Positions 8,532 to 19,651 of a stretch of 64,000 bases of DNA are shown piece after piece (the stretch's first letter is position 1; each line of letters opens with the position of its first letter). The position numbers and the translations under genes were made by a program. Below the pieces are notes generated by a model. It was given only the letters and a program-made list of their open reading frames with translations, had not been told where the DNA came from and ran no database searches. Source of the DNA: Pseudoalteromonas sp. T1lg48 (GTDB lineage: Bacteria > Pseudomonadota > Gammaproteobacteria > Enterobacterales > Alteromonadaceae); contig NZ_PQCC01000002.1 in the NCBI RefSeq assembly GCF_002964785.1, positions 430,832 through 494,831 of the forward strand, read 5' to 3'.

Positions 8532-11228
8532 TTAAATACCGCTAATAGCAGCTATACCCACACCAAGCTGATAGAAAATCTGCGTTGCCGAGCTCCAAAG
8601 GGTAAGGCTATCCATATGCGCGGTATCCATGGGCACGACTATAGTGTCGCCCGGTTCAAGTTGATGACTAGTGTTTACAGCAAACCAGCCTTTATTTTCT
8701 GGGATGTAAACAGAGCCATTAGCCTTAATCACATAAATGCGCTCTTCATCCGCACGTGCCTTGGTACCACCACTAAGACGAATATAGGCATCTACACCTG
8801 TATCCGGATTGTAAAGGTGGGAGGTCGCATAATTAACTTCACCAATCACGCTTATTGAATCACGCTTTGAAGGTATATAGAGCGCATCGCCATCTTGCAG
8901 CACAAGCTGTTGTTTATCAGCTAAAATATCATCTAAGTTAATAACTAGGCGTCCCAAGGTTGGCATTTGTGATAAATCAGAAATCAACATAGCCATCTCA
9001 TCGTAAGAAAGTTTGACGCTATTTTGTGAGTACTCGAAACTTTTTGAAGCAAGGTCGCGACGCAATTCGTTTGTTAAACGTTCAATTTGAGCCCGTTCTT
9101 GTTCTTGGATCGTTTTGCGCGTAAAAACAGCTGCGTCTAACGCAGCGAAATCTGAAAAGCCCCCGGCACGTTCAATCACGTCTTTTATAGTTTCACCACG
9201 ACGAATGGTGTACTGACCCGGGAAGGTAACCTCTCCTTCCACCTTGACCTTAATATTTTCCTGCCAATTGGGGATGGTAAGAATATTAAGGCTGTCTTTA
9301 CTTAGTAAAAGTGGATTTTCCTCTAAAGAACCGTCCAACGCCCCTTGGAGATTGAAAGTTATATGCTCGATATCATCATTGGTGCCGGTTTTAGAACGAG
9401 TAATTTCGGCCTTATCTAAGAATGCTGACTCGGTTAAACCGCCACCAGCAGTAATGAGTTCCCTAACAGCCATGTTTTTAGCAAGCGGATATACACCAGG
9501 GAAACGAACATTACCATTAACTTCCACTAACTTGATGCGTTCTCCAGCACCTGCCTGTAGTTGTAATTTTTTAATCACCTTATCAAGCAGTTGATTACGG
9601 CTAAAGGTTGCGTATTCAATTTCCTCTTCTTCATCTTTTGAGCGCGCTGCAATAATATCTGTAAGCTTTTGTTTACTTTTTAGCTCGGCCTCTTCTTCTT
9701 CACTAAAGAGTGGTTTTCTCGTACCCACAAATTCTTCAAACTGGCGCTGCTCAAACAGATGCCACAGTTTTACTTTTTTCTGTAGTTCCTGCTCTTCTTC
9801 CGTTAACGCGAGTTGCTTTAATGCATCTTGCTCTTCTGCTTTTGACTCAAAGCGGCTAAATACGATCAGCTTGTCTCGGGCATTTAGTAACAGATTATGA
9901 TTACTATCTCCGGCTACGGCCTTGGCTAAGCTAAATTGATATACCTCGATATTTCCATACACATCCACTTCTCGGAGCAAAATGGCGTAATCCAAATCTG
10001 CTTGAGGTAACAGAGCACCACGGAGTGAACCTATGATATCGCCAATACGCTTACCCTGATGCCAAGAATATTCCCCCGGACGCGTCACGGCGCCAATCAA
10101 GGTTACCGCATTGTTGTAAGCGCTACTGGTTTCACTCACTCGCACTACATCGCCATCTTGTGGAGTGTAGCCAGAGTTAGTCTTAGTAAAATCAAAGGAT
10201 AGAATTTGCTTATAATCACCATTGCCGGCGCGTTCTACCGTCACTTTTTCGCTGTAGGCATTGGCCTTTAATCCGCCCGCCATTGCTAGCAAGTCGGCTG
10301 TACTCTCGCCTTTTTTTAATTCGAAAATAGCAGGGCGCTTTACCGCTCCGGTTACACTCACCTGTGCACCCACAGGTGGAATAAATACCACATCGCCTGG
10401 CTTTAAGATGATGTCGTTGCTACTGTCGCCTTTGATCAGTAGGTCATACAAGTCAAAATGATTAACAATCTTACCACCGCGCTTAATTTCGATATTACGT
10501 AAAGAAGCGATATCACTCACTCCACCGCTGGCAAACAGCGCGTGAGTAACAGTACTGAGAGACGACAGTGTATAACTACCTGGCTTGTAAGCTTCACCCA
10601 CCACCAACACGCGAATACTGCGTAGCTGCCCTAAGGAAACAAAAGCTTTTACGCCGATCATCTCGTTGCTGACTTTTTCGCTAACCAGGGACTTTAATTC
10701 TTTAAAGCTCATACCAGCTACATGCACGGGAGCTAGCTTGGGAATGCTTAAGCGGCCTGAACGGTCAATGCTTACATCCACCGTTGCCGATTCTTTACCA
10801 TACAGGGAAATTTGTACTTGGTCGCCAGGGCGTACTATGTAATCATCAGGAACAGGTGCACTTTCACTGGGCATAAAGCTGGTTGGTTCACCGGCAAAAA
10901 TATCATAGCCAAATGGTTTTAGCTCTTCTTGCTTTGGCTTAAATTTCTCTTCTTGTGTTTGCAGCTCTTCTTCAGCTAAGACCTTACGTTCACCAATTGT
11001 ACTTTCAACTTCTTGGTCATTGGTATTTGTTTTAGACGAATTGCCCATAATAGTTTCAAGGTCAACACCATATTGCCTCGCTAGGGCTTCTTGCTGAGCG
11101 CGAGGTAGCTTTTTAAACTGCTCGATTTGCGCGGGTGAGGGGTTAACCGCCTGAGCGATAGTTGCATAAAACAAGATAAAAATGGCGGATAAAACGCCGA
11201 GGTAGGTCTTAAACATTTTTCCCTGCAT
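8532..11228 (-). CDS. large SLBB-domain polysaccharide export protein (OtnA/WbfF-like)
   Basis: This protein of about 898 aa is much longer than Wza (about 380 aa). It has a signal peptide (LGVLSAIFILFYATIAQA), then KLPRAQQEALARQYGVD, a Poly_export domain with DYIVRPGDQVQISLYGK near residue 130, and several SLBB repeats with recurring G-x-V-x-x-PG patterns. A charged linker lies near residue 520, and the C-terminus is hydrophobic. Such proteins form the outer-membrane/periplasmic exit channel. I chose ATG 11228 because GGAG lies six bases upstream; ATG 11240 has no such site. It is the first gene of the operon, so the operon promoter should lie at 11229-11318. Confidence 0.85.
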   Translation of the reverse strand: MQGKMFKTYLGVLSAIFILFYATIAQAVNPSPAQIEQFKKLPRAQQEALARQYGVDLETIMGNSSKTNTNDQEVESTIGERKVLAEEELQTQEEKFKPKQEELKPFGYDIFAGEPTSFMPSESAPVPDDYIVRPGDQVQISLYGKESATVDVSIDRSGRLSIPKLAPVHVAGMSFKELKSLVSEKVSNEMIGVKAFVSLGQLRSIRVLVVGEAYKPGSYTLSSLSTVTHALFASGGVSDIASLRNIEIKRGGKIVNHFDLYDLLIKGDSSNDIILKPGDVVFIPPVGAQVSVTGAVKRPAIFELKKGESTADLLAMAGGLKANAYSEKVTVERAGNGDYKQILSFDFTKTNSGYTPQDGDVVRVSETSSAYNNAVTLIGAVTRPGEYSWHQGKRIGDIIGSLRGALLPQADLDYAILLREVDVYGNIEVYQFSLAKAVAGDSNHNLLLNARDKLIVFSRFESKAEEQDALKQLALTEEEQELQKKVKLWHLFEQRQFEEFVGTRKPLFSEEEEAELKSKQKLTDIIAARSKDEEEEIEYATFSRNQLLDKVIKKLQLQAGAGERIKLVEVNGNVRFPGVYPLAKNMAVRELITAGGGLTESAFLDKAEITRSKTGTNDDIEHITFNLQGALDGSLEENPLLLSKDSLNILTIPNWQENIKVKVEGEVTFPGQYTIRRGETIKDVIERAGGFSDFAALDAAVFTRKTIQEQERAQIERLTNELRRDLASKSFEYSQNSVKLSYDEMAMLISDLSQMPTLGRLVINLDDILADKQQLVLQDGDALYIPSKRDSISVIGEVNYATSHLYNPDTGVDAYIRLSGGTKARADEERIYVIKANGSVYIPENKGWFAVNTSHQLEPGDTIVVPMDTAHMDSLTLWSSATQIFYQLGVGIAAISGI

Positions 11229-11263
11229 GTTTGACTCCAAAAAGATGACATATCATACACGAC

Positions 11264-11310
11264 AAAACCCACGAAAAAAATGCGCTAAAAGCAATTTTAA
11301 CGTGGGTTTT
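11264..11310 (-). terminator. 10-bp inverted repeat after the DUF481 gene
   Basis: Perfect 10-bp arms at 11264-11273 and 11301-11310 (AAAACCCACG and its complement) enclose a 27-base loop. They lie just downstream of the DUF481 stop and upstream of the polysaccharide operon. On the minus strand the second arm ends in TTTT. It is a plausible but not strong terminator, separating the two transcription units. Confidence 0.45.
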
Positions 11311-11318
11311 AAGTGCAC

Positions 11319-12098
11319 TTAGAAGTTATAAACTAAGGTCAATGCCGTTTCTGTATCGGTATTGTCTTTGTCATCAGCGACATCAGAGTTGTGAACGACA
11401 TTGAAACCAACCTTCATTTGTAACGAACCATTGATTTTGGTTAACAATGCTGTTTCAGAGCGGGTTTTGGTGTTGGTATCACCATATTCCACCGCCAGCA
11501 GTTGCGTAAACTTAGCACCTTCGGAAATCTGCCAGGTATAATCGGCTTTAGCTAGCGCGATCACTTCGCCTTCCCATTCATCGGCAAGCGACTGACCGTT
11601 GTCATCAACCTCGGTGCTGTCGTCTGGATATCTAAAATACTTATAACCAGGACCAAATTCAGCATTAAGCACCATGGTTTCATCATCAATTAGGCGTAAA
11701 CCATAACCGCCCGATACCACGGCTTCCTCACGATAGGCGCCAAAGTAATCGCTCAGGTATGAGCCATAAATGAATAAGTGGGCATTCTTTTCGTTTAATT
11801 TGTAATTACCCTGCGCCGAGCCAAAGTACTTTTCATTGGTGCGCTCGGTAATTTTAGTGCCATCGTCCTGTTCAACTTCATCTTCTTTAAACAGGCCACT
11901 TAATTTGTACTCGTTATTCCACTTTTCGAGATTGTGTTTAACGGTAAGCGCCCCTTTAAAGGTCGTTGTTTCGGTGTTACCACTGGTGATAATGGCGCCA
12001 AGTTCGGCGTTGGCTTCCCAGGTTTTTTTCTCTTCTTCTGCTACAACAGTAGTTGCAGCAAAAGCTGCAACTAATAAAGATAGGTACTTCAATTTCAT
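11319..12098 (-). CDS. DUF481 outer-membrane protein (YdiY-like)
   Basis: This 259-aa exported protein has a signal peptide (MKLKYLSLLVAAFAATTVVA). After it comes a body of alternating short amphipathic strands ending in LTLVYNF, an outer-membrane beta-barrel terminus with C-terminal Phe. The pattern WEANAELGAIITSGNTETTT is characteristic of DUF481, described in some species as salt-induced outer-membrane proteins. Role and ligand are unknown. It lies 19 bases after the MscS gene on the same strand, so the two may be co-transcribed and both could relate to osmotic or envelope stress, though that is inference. Confidence 0.85.
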   Translation of the reverse strand: MKLKYLSLLVAAFAATTVVAEEEKKTWEANAELGAIITSGNTETTTFKGALTVKHNLEKWNNEYKLSGLFKEDEVEQDDGTKITERTNEKYFGSAQGNYKLNEKNAHLFIYGSYLSDYFGAYREEAVVSGGYGLRLIDDETMVLNAEFGPGYKYFRYPDDSTEVDDNGQSLADEWEGEVIALAKADYTWQISEGAKFTQLLAVEYGDTNTKTRSETALLTKINGSLQMKVGFNVVHNSDVADDKDNTDTETALTLVYNF

Positions 12099-12117
12099 GT
12101 TAGCGATATTCCCCTAA

Positions 12118-12939
12118 TTATTCGCCTGTTTTGTGTAAGTGCACATCCATTTGTGGGTATGGAATACCAACGTCATTAGCGTCTAGTTCAATCTTGATGT
12201 TTTCCATTAGATCGAAGTAAGTTGGCCAGTAATCTGCGGTGTTAACCCATGGACGAACAACAAAGTTAACGCTTGAGTCGGCCAGCTCGCTCACAGCAAC
12301 CGTGTAGGCTGGGTCTTTCAAAATGCGGCTTTCGGCGTCTAGCACTGACTTCAATACACTTTTGGCTTTTTTCAGATCCGCGTCATAGCTTACACCAATC
12401 ACTAGATCGATTCGACGGGTCTGTTCACGAGAATAGTTAACAATGGCGCCTGACATAATGGCCGAGTTAGGCATGACGATAATTTTATTGTCTGGTGTAT
12501 TTAACTCGGTTGAGAAGATTTCAATTTTGCGTACCGAACCGGCTTTACCACCGGCTTCAATGTAGTCGCCCGATTTGAAAGGACGAAGGATGATAATTAG
12601 TACACCTGAAGCGAAGTTTGATAGTGAGCCCTGTAGCGCTAAGCCAACCGCTAAGCCCGCGGCACCAAGGATGGCAATGAAAGAGGTAGTTTCGACACCA
12701 ATTTGAGACAACGCCATCAAAATAGTACCGATAAAAACAAGTGCGTAAATAATATTACCGCAGAACGAGCCAACGGCTTTATCTACTTTACGCTTTGCAA
12801 ACGCCTTTTCAGTTAAGTTGCTACACCATTTAGCAATACGTAAACCAACAATAAAGACAACGAGGGCAAGTACAAATTGTACCGTATAGTGAAGTATTAG
12901 ATCCGAGTTTTCCGAGATCCAGTTAGTTACAGTTTCCAT
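12118..12939 (-). CDS. mscS: small-conductance mechanosensitive channel, MscS family
   Basis: This 273-aa protein has three N-terminal membrane segments. The third is the Gly/Ala-rich pore helix around GAAGLAVGLALQGSLSNFAS near residue 95. A beta-domain (RPFKSGDYIEAGGKAGSV) and the alpha/beta cytoplasmic domain follow. It opens under membrane tension to release solutes during hypo-osmotic shock. Length and order match compact E. coli-type MscS. The ATG at 12939 (METVTNW) is preferred over the in-frame start at 13005 because AGGAG lies six bases before it and the extra residues are not family-like. Confidence 0.9.
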   Translation of the reverse strand: METVTNWISENSDLILHYTVQFVLALVVFIVGLRIAKWCSNLTEKAFAKRKVDKAVGSFCGNIIYALVFIGTILMALSQIGVETTSFIAILGAAGLAVGLALQGSLSNFASGVLIIILRPFKSGDYIEAGGKAGSVRKIEIFSTELNTPDNKIIVMPNSAIMSGAIVNYSREQTRRIDLVIGVSYDADLKKAKSVLKSVLDAESRILKDPAYTVAVSELADSSVNFVVRPWVNTADYWPTYFDLMENIKIELDANDVGIPYPQMDVHLHKTGE

Positions 12940-13162
12940 TAGCGCTCCTATCATCCGCTTTTTGTTTGATACAACGACGAAATTAAACGGCTTCGTTGTA
13001 CCCAATCCGTAATTATCTCAACTTTCTTATAAACCGCAACTAAACATTGTCGCGGTTCACCTAATAATAAAAGTAGGTCGTGCTTTTTGCCTATTTTTTA
13101 TCAAGTTACGTGCCTTTGGCGATTAAAATTACAGCAAACGAAAAAAACTCGCTAATTTACTC

Positions 13163-13191
13163 TTCACAACATCAATTAAACTATGTATTAT
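13163..13191 (+). promoter_or_regulatory. sigma-70 promoter for tRNA-His
   Basis: A -35 TTCACA (13163-13168) and -10 TATTAT (13186-13191) are separated by exactly 17 bases. They are followed by a GC-rich discriminator (GCGCGCC) of the kind seen at stringently controlled stable-RNA promoters. The tRNA begins about 37 bases downstream of the -10. Confidence 0.7.
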
Positions 13192-13227
13192 GCGCGCCAC
13201 ACATCGAGAGGTGTGTAACTTCTTTAT

Positions 13228-13304
13228 GGCGGCTGTAGCTCAGTTGGTAGAGCCCTGGATTGTGATTCCGGTTGTCGCGAGTTCAAGTCTCGTCAGTCGC
13301 CCCA
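13228..13304 (+). tRNA. tRNA-His (anticodon GTG)
   Basis: A cloverleaf is readable, with D-arm GCTCAGTTGGTAGAGC, anticodon loop ATTGTGATT and T-arm with TTCAAGT. The extra 5' G (13228) faces the C discriminator, the identity feature of tRNA-His, and CCA is encoded at 13302-13304. It stands alone between mscS and epmA, and no repeat of its 3' end was seen nearby. Confidence 0.96.
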
Positions 13305-13431
13305 TCTCCCCCTCTGTTTTTAAATATCCATTTTTTCCTAATTAGATACCTTCTAAGTCGATGCTCTATTCGAAGCAAAAATGCATCTAAAAAATGCCAA
13401 CCACCAGGCTGACCCGCATACTCTATAGCGA

Positions 13432-14412
13432 CTAAGCTCGATCAACATCGAAACTTAAGACTTCTTTAATATGCTGTTTTTGACATGCCAGCATCACCAA
13501 GCGATCTATTCCCAATGCTACACCGGCGCAAGCGGGTAACCCGGCCTGCAAAGCGCCAAGCAGATTTTCATCTATCGCCACCGGCTTTAATCCGCGATCA
13601 ATGCGTTTTTGGTTATCTTTTTCAAAACGCTGTCGCTGCTCTTTGGCGTCGGTCAACTCATTGAAACCATTGGCCAGCTCTAAGCCCTGATAATACAGCT
13701 CAAAGCGTCCGGCAACGCGAGGGTCTTGCTCGTTTAGTCTAGCAAGGGCGGCCTGCGAGGCGGGAAAGTGATAAACAAAACAGGGGCGCTGTTGCCCAAT
13801 TTGCGGCTCAATTACCATGCAGAAAAGCAGTTGTAGCAAGGTATCGGCATCGCGCTCGGTTGCAGCAATGTCACCAAACCCCTGTGCGGTGGCGACCTGT
13901 TTTAATTCGTCCAGGGTGATGGTTAAGGGATCTATGGCCAGCACCTTAGCAAACGCCTGCTGATAACTGATACGCTCGGCGCTCTCGGTCCCGAGCACCA
14001 ACTGCATCAGCTCATCTATTTCGTCCATCAGGGCAAACTCATCGAACCCAGGGCGATACCACTCAAGCATGGTAAATTCGGGATTATGATGACGGCCGTT
14101 TTCTTCATTCCGAAATGCCTTACAAATTTGATAAATAGCGCCGCTACCCGCCGCCAATAAACGTTTCATGGCATATTCCGGCGAAGTTTGTAGGTACATG
14201 GGTAAGCCTTGAGCATAACCCTGACCAACAAATTCGGTGGCAAAGCTTTGCAGATGCTCATCGGTCACGCTCGCCTGTGATAAGGTCGGCGTATCCACCT
14301 CCATGACCTGACGCGAAAAAAAGAACTCACGAATTTGCCGCAAAATAGTTGCACGCTGTTTTAACGTATCAATCTGGGCACTGGGTTGCCATAAAACATC
14401 TTGCTGACTCAT
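13432..14412 (-). CDS. epmA: EF-P--(R)-beta-lysine ligase EpmA
   Basis: This 326-aa paralogue of the class II lysyl-tRNA synthetase catalytic domain lacks the anticodon-binding domain. Motif 2 ([20 protein letters not shown]) and motif 3 ([12 protein letters not shown], near the C-terminus) are clear. It attaches (R)-beta-lysine to a lysine of EF-P. ATG 14412 is chosen because GAGGAAAG precedes it by about six bases; the ORF continues upstream to 14445 without such a site. The partner genes efp and epmB are the next two genes, making a compact EF-P modification locus. Confidence 0.95.
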   Translation of the reverse strand: MSQQDVLWQPSAQIDTLKQRATILRQIREFFFSRQVMEVDTPTLSQASVTDEHLQSFATEFVGQGYAQGLPMYLQTSPEYAMKRLLAAGSGAIYQICKAFRNEENGRHHNPEFTMLEWYRPGFDEFALMDEIDELMQLVLGTESAERISYQQAFAKVLAIDPLTITLDELKQVATAQGFGDIAATERDADTLLQLLFCMVIEPQIGQQRPCFVYHFPASQAALARLNEQDPRVAGRFELYYQGLELANGFNELTDAKEQRQRFEKDNQKRIDRGLKPVAIDENLLGALQAGLPACAGVALGIDRLVMLACQKQHIKEVLSFDVDRA

Positions 14413-14445
14413 TGGTTCTTTCCTCACTTTGCAAAGCTGAGACAT

Positions 14446-14476
14446 AAAAAATCCCAGCGCGGCTTGCCGGGCTGGG
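14446..14476 (-). terminator. terminator after efp
   Basis: A stem CCCAGC/GCTGGG (14453-14458 and 14471-14476) with a GC-rich interior is followed on the minus strand by six T residues. It lies between efp and epmA, so epmA is reached either by read-through or from a promoter close to its start. Confidence 0.7.
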
Positions 14477-14509
14477 CTTATCCCGAAGGGATTGTAACGC
14501 CAATAGCGC

Positions 14510-15076
14510 TTATTTTACACGGCTTACATATTCGCCAGAGCGCGTATCAACCTTGATCACTTCACCGATTTGAATGAACAAAGGAACACGAACTACCGCA
14601 CCCGTGCTAAGGGTTGCTGGCTTACCACCAGTACCGGCTGTGTCACCTTTTAGACCCGGATCTGTATCCGTTACTTCCAGCTCAACAAAGTTAGGCGGAG
14701 TTACGGCAATCGGGTTACCGTTCCACAGAGTGATGGTACATGAATCGTTTTCAACCAACCATTTCACGTTGTCGCCAACCGCTTTTTCGTCTGCAGCGAT
14801 CTGCTCAAAGGTGTCGTTGTTCATGAAGTGCCAGAACTCACCATCGGTGTAAAGATACGCCAGATCGGTATCCATTACGTCGGCCCCTTCCACCGTCTCG
14901 CCAGATTTAAAGGTTTTTTCTAAAACCTTACCAGAGATCAGCTTACGTACTTTTACACGGTTAAACGCTTGACCTTTACCAGGCTTAACAACCTCATTTT
15001 CAAGGATGCTACAAGGCTCGCCGTCCATCATAAATTTAAGGCCACCCTTGAACTCGTTGGTGCTATAATTCGCCAT
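14510..15076 (-). CDS. efp: translation elongation factor P
   Basis: This 188-aa protein has the three beta-barrel domains of EF-P. It relieves ribosome stalling at polyproline stretches. The modified loop reads [10 protein letters not shown] with lysine at position 34, the residue that EpmA and EpmB beta-lysylate in E. coli. The C-terminal signature [20 protein letters not shown] is intact. It is divergent from epmB across only 42 bases and upstream of epmA on the same strand, so substrate and both dedicated modifying enzymes sit together. Confidence 0.97.
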   Translation of the reverse strand: MANYSTNEFKGGLKFMMDGEPCSILENEVVKPGKGQAFNRVKVRKLISGKVLEKTFKSGETVEGADVMDTDLAYLYTDGEFWHFMNNDTFEQIAADEKAVGDNVKWLVENDSCTITLWNGNPIAVTPPNFVELEVTDTDPGLKGDTAGTGGKPATLSTGAVVRVPLFIQIGEVIKVDTRSGEYVSRVK

Positions 15077-15118
15077 CTTGTCCTCTAATAAACAATTTCT
15101 CGAGTAATTAACCTGTCA

Positions 15119-16135
15119 ATGATACAAAGAATCGAAGTAAATTTGCATAAAAACTGGCAAAAAGAATTGGCCGAGGTGGTTACTCGCCCTGAAGAGTTAC
15201 TCTCACTACTCGAATTACCCGAAGCAGACTTCCTCCCAGACAACGAGGCGAGAAGCCTGTTTAACCTGCGCGTGCCACGCCCCTTTATTGCCAAAATGAA
15301 AAAGGGCGATCCCCGTGATCCCTTGTTATTACAGGTTTTACCGCGCCGCCAGGAGTTTAATCAGGTCCCCGGCTACAGCACGGATCCACTGTCCGAGCAA
15401 GACAATACGCAACCCGGCTTGCTGCATAAATATCGCTCCCGGGTACTCTTGGTATTTAAATCGGCGTGCGCCATTAATTGCCGCTATTGCTTTCGTCGCC
15501 ACTTTCCCTACGCCGATAATCAGCTCAATCGCGCTGCCTTAGAAGAAAAGCTGGCGTATATCGCCGCACATAATGAGGTAAACGAGGTGATCCTAAGCGG
15601 CGGCGATCCGTTAATGGCCAAGGACGAGCATATCGCCTGGTTTATAGCGCAACTTGAGGCTCTGCCTAACATCAAGCGTCTACGCATTCATTCCCGCCTG
15701 CCGGTGACGATTCCCGTTCGTATCACAGAGACACTGTGCGATACCCTCGCAAACACCCGATTGCAGGTGGTGTTTGTGCACCATATTAATCACGGAAATG
15801 AGATAGACGAGCATTTTGCCAACGCCTGCGCCAGGCTCAAAGCAGCTGGCGTGACTCAGTTGAATCAGGCGGTGCTGCTCAAAGAGGTAAATGACAACAC
15901 CGATGCACAGGTAGCGTTAAGCGAGCGCTTATTCGAAATAGGGATCCTCCCTTACTATTTACATCAGCTCGACAAGGTACAAGGTGCCGCTCATTTTGAG
16001 GTCAGTGATGCAGAAGCTAAGGCGCTTATGGCGCAAATGCTGAGCGCCCTGCCCGGCTTTCTAGTACCCAAGCTGGTAAGAGAAATTGGTGGCGAGCACA
16101 GCAAAACGCCCATTGACCTGCACCTAGAGCCATAA
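15119..16135 (+). CDS. epmB: EF-P beta-lysylation protein EpmB (lysine 2,3-aminomutase family)
   Basis: This 338-aa radical-SAM, PLP-dependent enzyme makes (R)-beta-lysine for EpmA. The CxxxCxxC cluster motif is at C117, C121 and C124 (ACAINCRYCFRRHFPY), and the glycine-rich EVILSGGDPLM lies near residue 158. The length fits EpmB rather than the longer catabolic lysine 2,3-aminomutases, and adjacency to efp and epmA settles the role. A third factor, the EF-P hydroxylase EpmC, is not in the window. Confidence 0.94.
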   Translation: MIQRIEVNLHKNWQKELAEVVTRPEELLSLLELPEADFLPDNEARSLFNLRVPRPFIAKMKKGDPRDPLLLQVLPRRQEFNQVPGYSTDPLSEQDNTQPGLLHKYRSRVLLVFKSACAINCRYCFRRHFPYADNQLNRAALEEKLAYIAAHNEVNEVILSGGDPLMAKDEHIAWFIAQLEALPNIKRLRIHSRLPVTIPVRITETLCDTLANTRLQVVFVHHINHGNEIDEHFANACARLKAAGVTQLNQAVLLKEVNDNTDAQVALSERLFEIGILPYYLHQLDKVQGAAHFEVSDAEAKALMAQMLSALPGFLVPKLVREIGGEHSKTPIDLHLEP

Positions 16136-16155
16136 AAAAGCCCGCATAATGCGGG
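16134..16155 (-). terminator. terminator for the small minus-strand gene
   Basis: The perfect hairpin CCCGCATAATGCGGG (16141-16155) is followed on the minus strand by CTTTTTT. It lies directly after the epmB stop and ends the transcript of the YjfB-like gene that converges on epmB. Confidence 0.7.
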
Positions 16156-16177
16156 ATCCACCGGCTAGTCAGTCAGC

Positions 16178-16390
16178 CTAAACCCGGATATTGATATGAT
16201 TACCCAGGGTAGACGTAACGCCGGTATTTTCACTTTGCGCGCTTGGGGTGACATTCGTGGCCGACTCAATGAGCGCCAATGCCGCCTGACCTTGAAGTTC
16301 TTGATGCCCTTTCGCCAGCGCCGCACTATAGACCTCAGCACCATCGCCGCGGCTTGCCATAGCCGGAAGTGTACTAGCCGATATATTCAT
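16178..16390 (-). CDS. small YjfB-like protein (putative motility family)
   Basis: This 70-aa protein starts MNISASTLPAMASRGDGAEVY, contains an Ala/Leu-rich helix (AALALIESA) and ends TLGNHINIRV. The pattern resembles the small YjfB family that databases label putative motility protein, whose function is not established. Start 16390 is favoured over 16420 because AAGGGTG precedes it closely. It converges with epmB and has its own terminator. The family assignment is tentative. Confidence 0.6.
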   Translation of the reverse strand: MNISASTLPAMASRGDGAEVYSAALAKGHQELQGQAALALIESATNVTPSAQSENTGVTSTLGNHINIRV

Positions 16391-16509
16391 CACCCTTACC
16401 TGACTTTTTAACTGAATCAACGTACCATATCGGCCTAATCTGCTAAAGCTTTAGCTAATGCGTTTAGATTGACCATAAAGTAACCCGCAAAGATAAACAG
16501 ACCCTGGAT

Positions 16510-16809
16510 ATGAATTCGATTATTGAAAAACTGAACGACAACCTCAAACTCGCCTATCGTCAGGCGCTCGACGCCGATCAAAAGTTAGATCAGTTACAAA
16601 AAGACGGCCATGGAAAATTCCAGGCCTTATTTAATGAAGATGCAGGTTTTACCTTTGCCGCCAAGCGTTTTAAGCCCTATGTACTTGATGTTGCAGCCGA
16701 TATTGAGGCATTAAGCAATGCAGAGGAGCTTGATGAAGCCCTCTTGAAAAAAGCCGTACTCAAGCTGCAAAACCTGCTTGCCTTGTTGGCAACCTTTAAA
16801 ACTCAATAA
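16510..16809 (+). CDS. conserved-looking small protein of unknown function
   Basis: This 99-aa soluble protein is predicted to be nearly all helical and is rich in Leu, Ala and Lys (for example AEELDEALLKKAVLKLQNLL). It has no signal peptide, membrane segment or recognisable motif. Codon use looks like that of neighbouring housekeeping genes. It stands alone between the YjfB-like gene and the DUF3016 gene. I do not recognise the family. Confidence 0.6.
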   Translation: MNSIIEKLNDNLKLAYRQALDADQKLDQLQKDGHGKFQALFNEDAGFTFAAKRFKPYVLDVAADIEALSNAEELDEALLKKAVLKLQNLLALLATFKTQ

Positions 16810-16893
16810 CGCCAGACCTTGGTCGGCGCCAAGCGCCGACCAGTACACTGTAAAGACACCCAAGCTGCTTCAACGTCAGCCGAGATGATTGGA

Positions 16894-17406
16894 TTAGCGA
16901 TAGACTTTCTGAGGCTCAATCCCTAGCTCTGGATAGAGTGAGTCTTGGAACCAAGAGCTGATCAAGCGAAAGTCGTAATAGAACTCTTTATCAGAATGAA
17001 TGGAACGTATTCGGTCCATGTAACTCATATCTTTAATGTCGACATCGCCGCTACTAAGCACCTTGCCGTCTTTATCCACCAGCTTATAGCTAAACTCGAT
17101 ACGCGGAATATAAATAGGCTTCATCACTCGAAAATCATTCATACCAAAATTCACCTCACCGGCCAGATCTAAGTCGGTTATTTCGGCATTAAACACGCTT
17201 CCTTCTGGCAAGTTCTGTGCTTCAAAATTGAAGTGTTTGTCGAATTTTTTCTTCAAGCGCTCGTGATAAGGCTTTTTCACTTCTTTACTTGGACGCGTAT
17301 CGGCGTAGTCATTTAAGTCCTGCCACTTAATTTTAGCCTCACCGGCGTAGCTCGCAGCAGATGCCGCCATGGCCAGTAAGGCCACTAATACTGTACTTAC
17401 TTTCAT
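16894..17406 (-). CDS. exported DUF3016 protein
   Basis: This 170-aa protein has a signal peptide (MKVSTVLVALLAMAASAASYA). The mature part has the DUF3016 pattern: AKIKWQDLNDYADTRPS, an amphipathic LKKKFDKHFNFEAQNLPEGS, and the ending DFRLISSWFQDSLYPEL. It is expected in the periplasm. No function is established for the family, which I associate with Alteromonadales relatives. It is transcribed alone. Confidence 0.8.
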   Translation of the reverse strand: MKVSTVLVALLAMAASAASYAGEAKIKWQDLNDYADTRPSKEVKKPYHERLKKKFDKHFNFEAQNLPEGSVFNAEITDLDLAGEVNFGMNDFRVMKPIYIPRIEFSYKLVDKDGKVLSSGDVDIKDMSYMDRIRSIHSDKEFYYDFRLISSWFQDSLYPELGIEPQKVYR

Positions 17407-17542
17407 AATTTTCTCCGTTTAAGTCTGCTTAAATATAGACCCGCTTGCATACATTTAGATCACAAATCAACCTACAAGTTCGTTACCAAGCGTAATCATT
17501 CATTGTCTTTTGTAGCTTCCGCAACTAGTTAAGTCAATGCAC

Positions 17543-17573
17543 AAAAAAACCCAGCCGAAGCTGGGTTTTTTTT
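17543..17573. terminator. bidirectional terminator after groEL
   Basis: The stem ACCCAGC-CGAA-GCTGGGT (17549-17566) is flanked by seven A on one side and eight T on the other, so it works in both directions. It ends groESL transcription on the minus strand. Confidence 0.9.
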
Positions 17574-17597
17574 ATAAGCTAGATAGCTGGGGGATGA

Positions 17598-19274
<1,677 letters not shown>

Positions 19275-19299
19275 CTAAGTTCAACATTAGGGAGGCGTG

Positions 19300-19587
19300 T
19301 TAGCCTACGATACCTAGGATGTTGTCTTCGCGCATAATTAGGTATTCCTGGCCTTCGATTTTCTCAGTTTTTTCAACATAAGAGCCGAATAGCACCGTGT
19401 CACCTGCTTTTACTTCTAACGCGCGTACTTCGCCGTTATCCAATACACGGCCATTGCCCACTGCAACTACTTCACCACGTGAAGATTTTTCTGCCGCAGA
19501 GCCGGTAAGCACGATACCGCCAGCAGACTTGGTTTCTTCTTCTAGACGCTTAACGATCACGCGATCATGTAAAGGACGAATGTTCAT
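19300..19587 (-). CDS. groS: co-chaperonin GroES
   Basis: This 95-aa 10-kDa co-chaperonin caps GroEL. It starts [19 protein letters not shown]. The mobile loop is near residues 17-32 ([17 protein letters not shown]), followed by [18 protein letters not shown]. It is the first gene of groESL, behind a heat-shock-type promoter. Confidence 0.99.
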   Translation of the reverse strand: MNIRPLHDRVIVKRLEEETKSAGGIVLTGSAAEKSSRGEVVAVGNGRVLDNGEVRALEVKAGDTVLFGSYVEKTEKIEGQEYLIMREDNILGIVG

Positions 19588-19651
19588 TTGTTTAGTTCTC
19601 CTAACAGTTTCTGAACAACTACAGAAAAGTCTTTAAATTTGGTTGTCTTCT

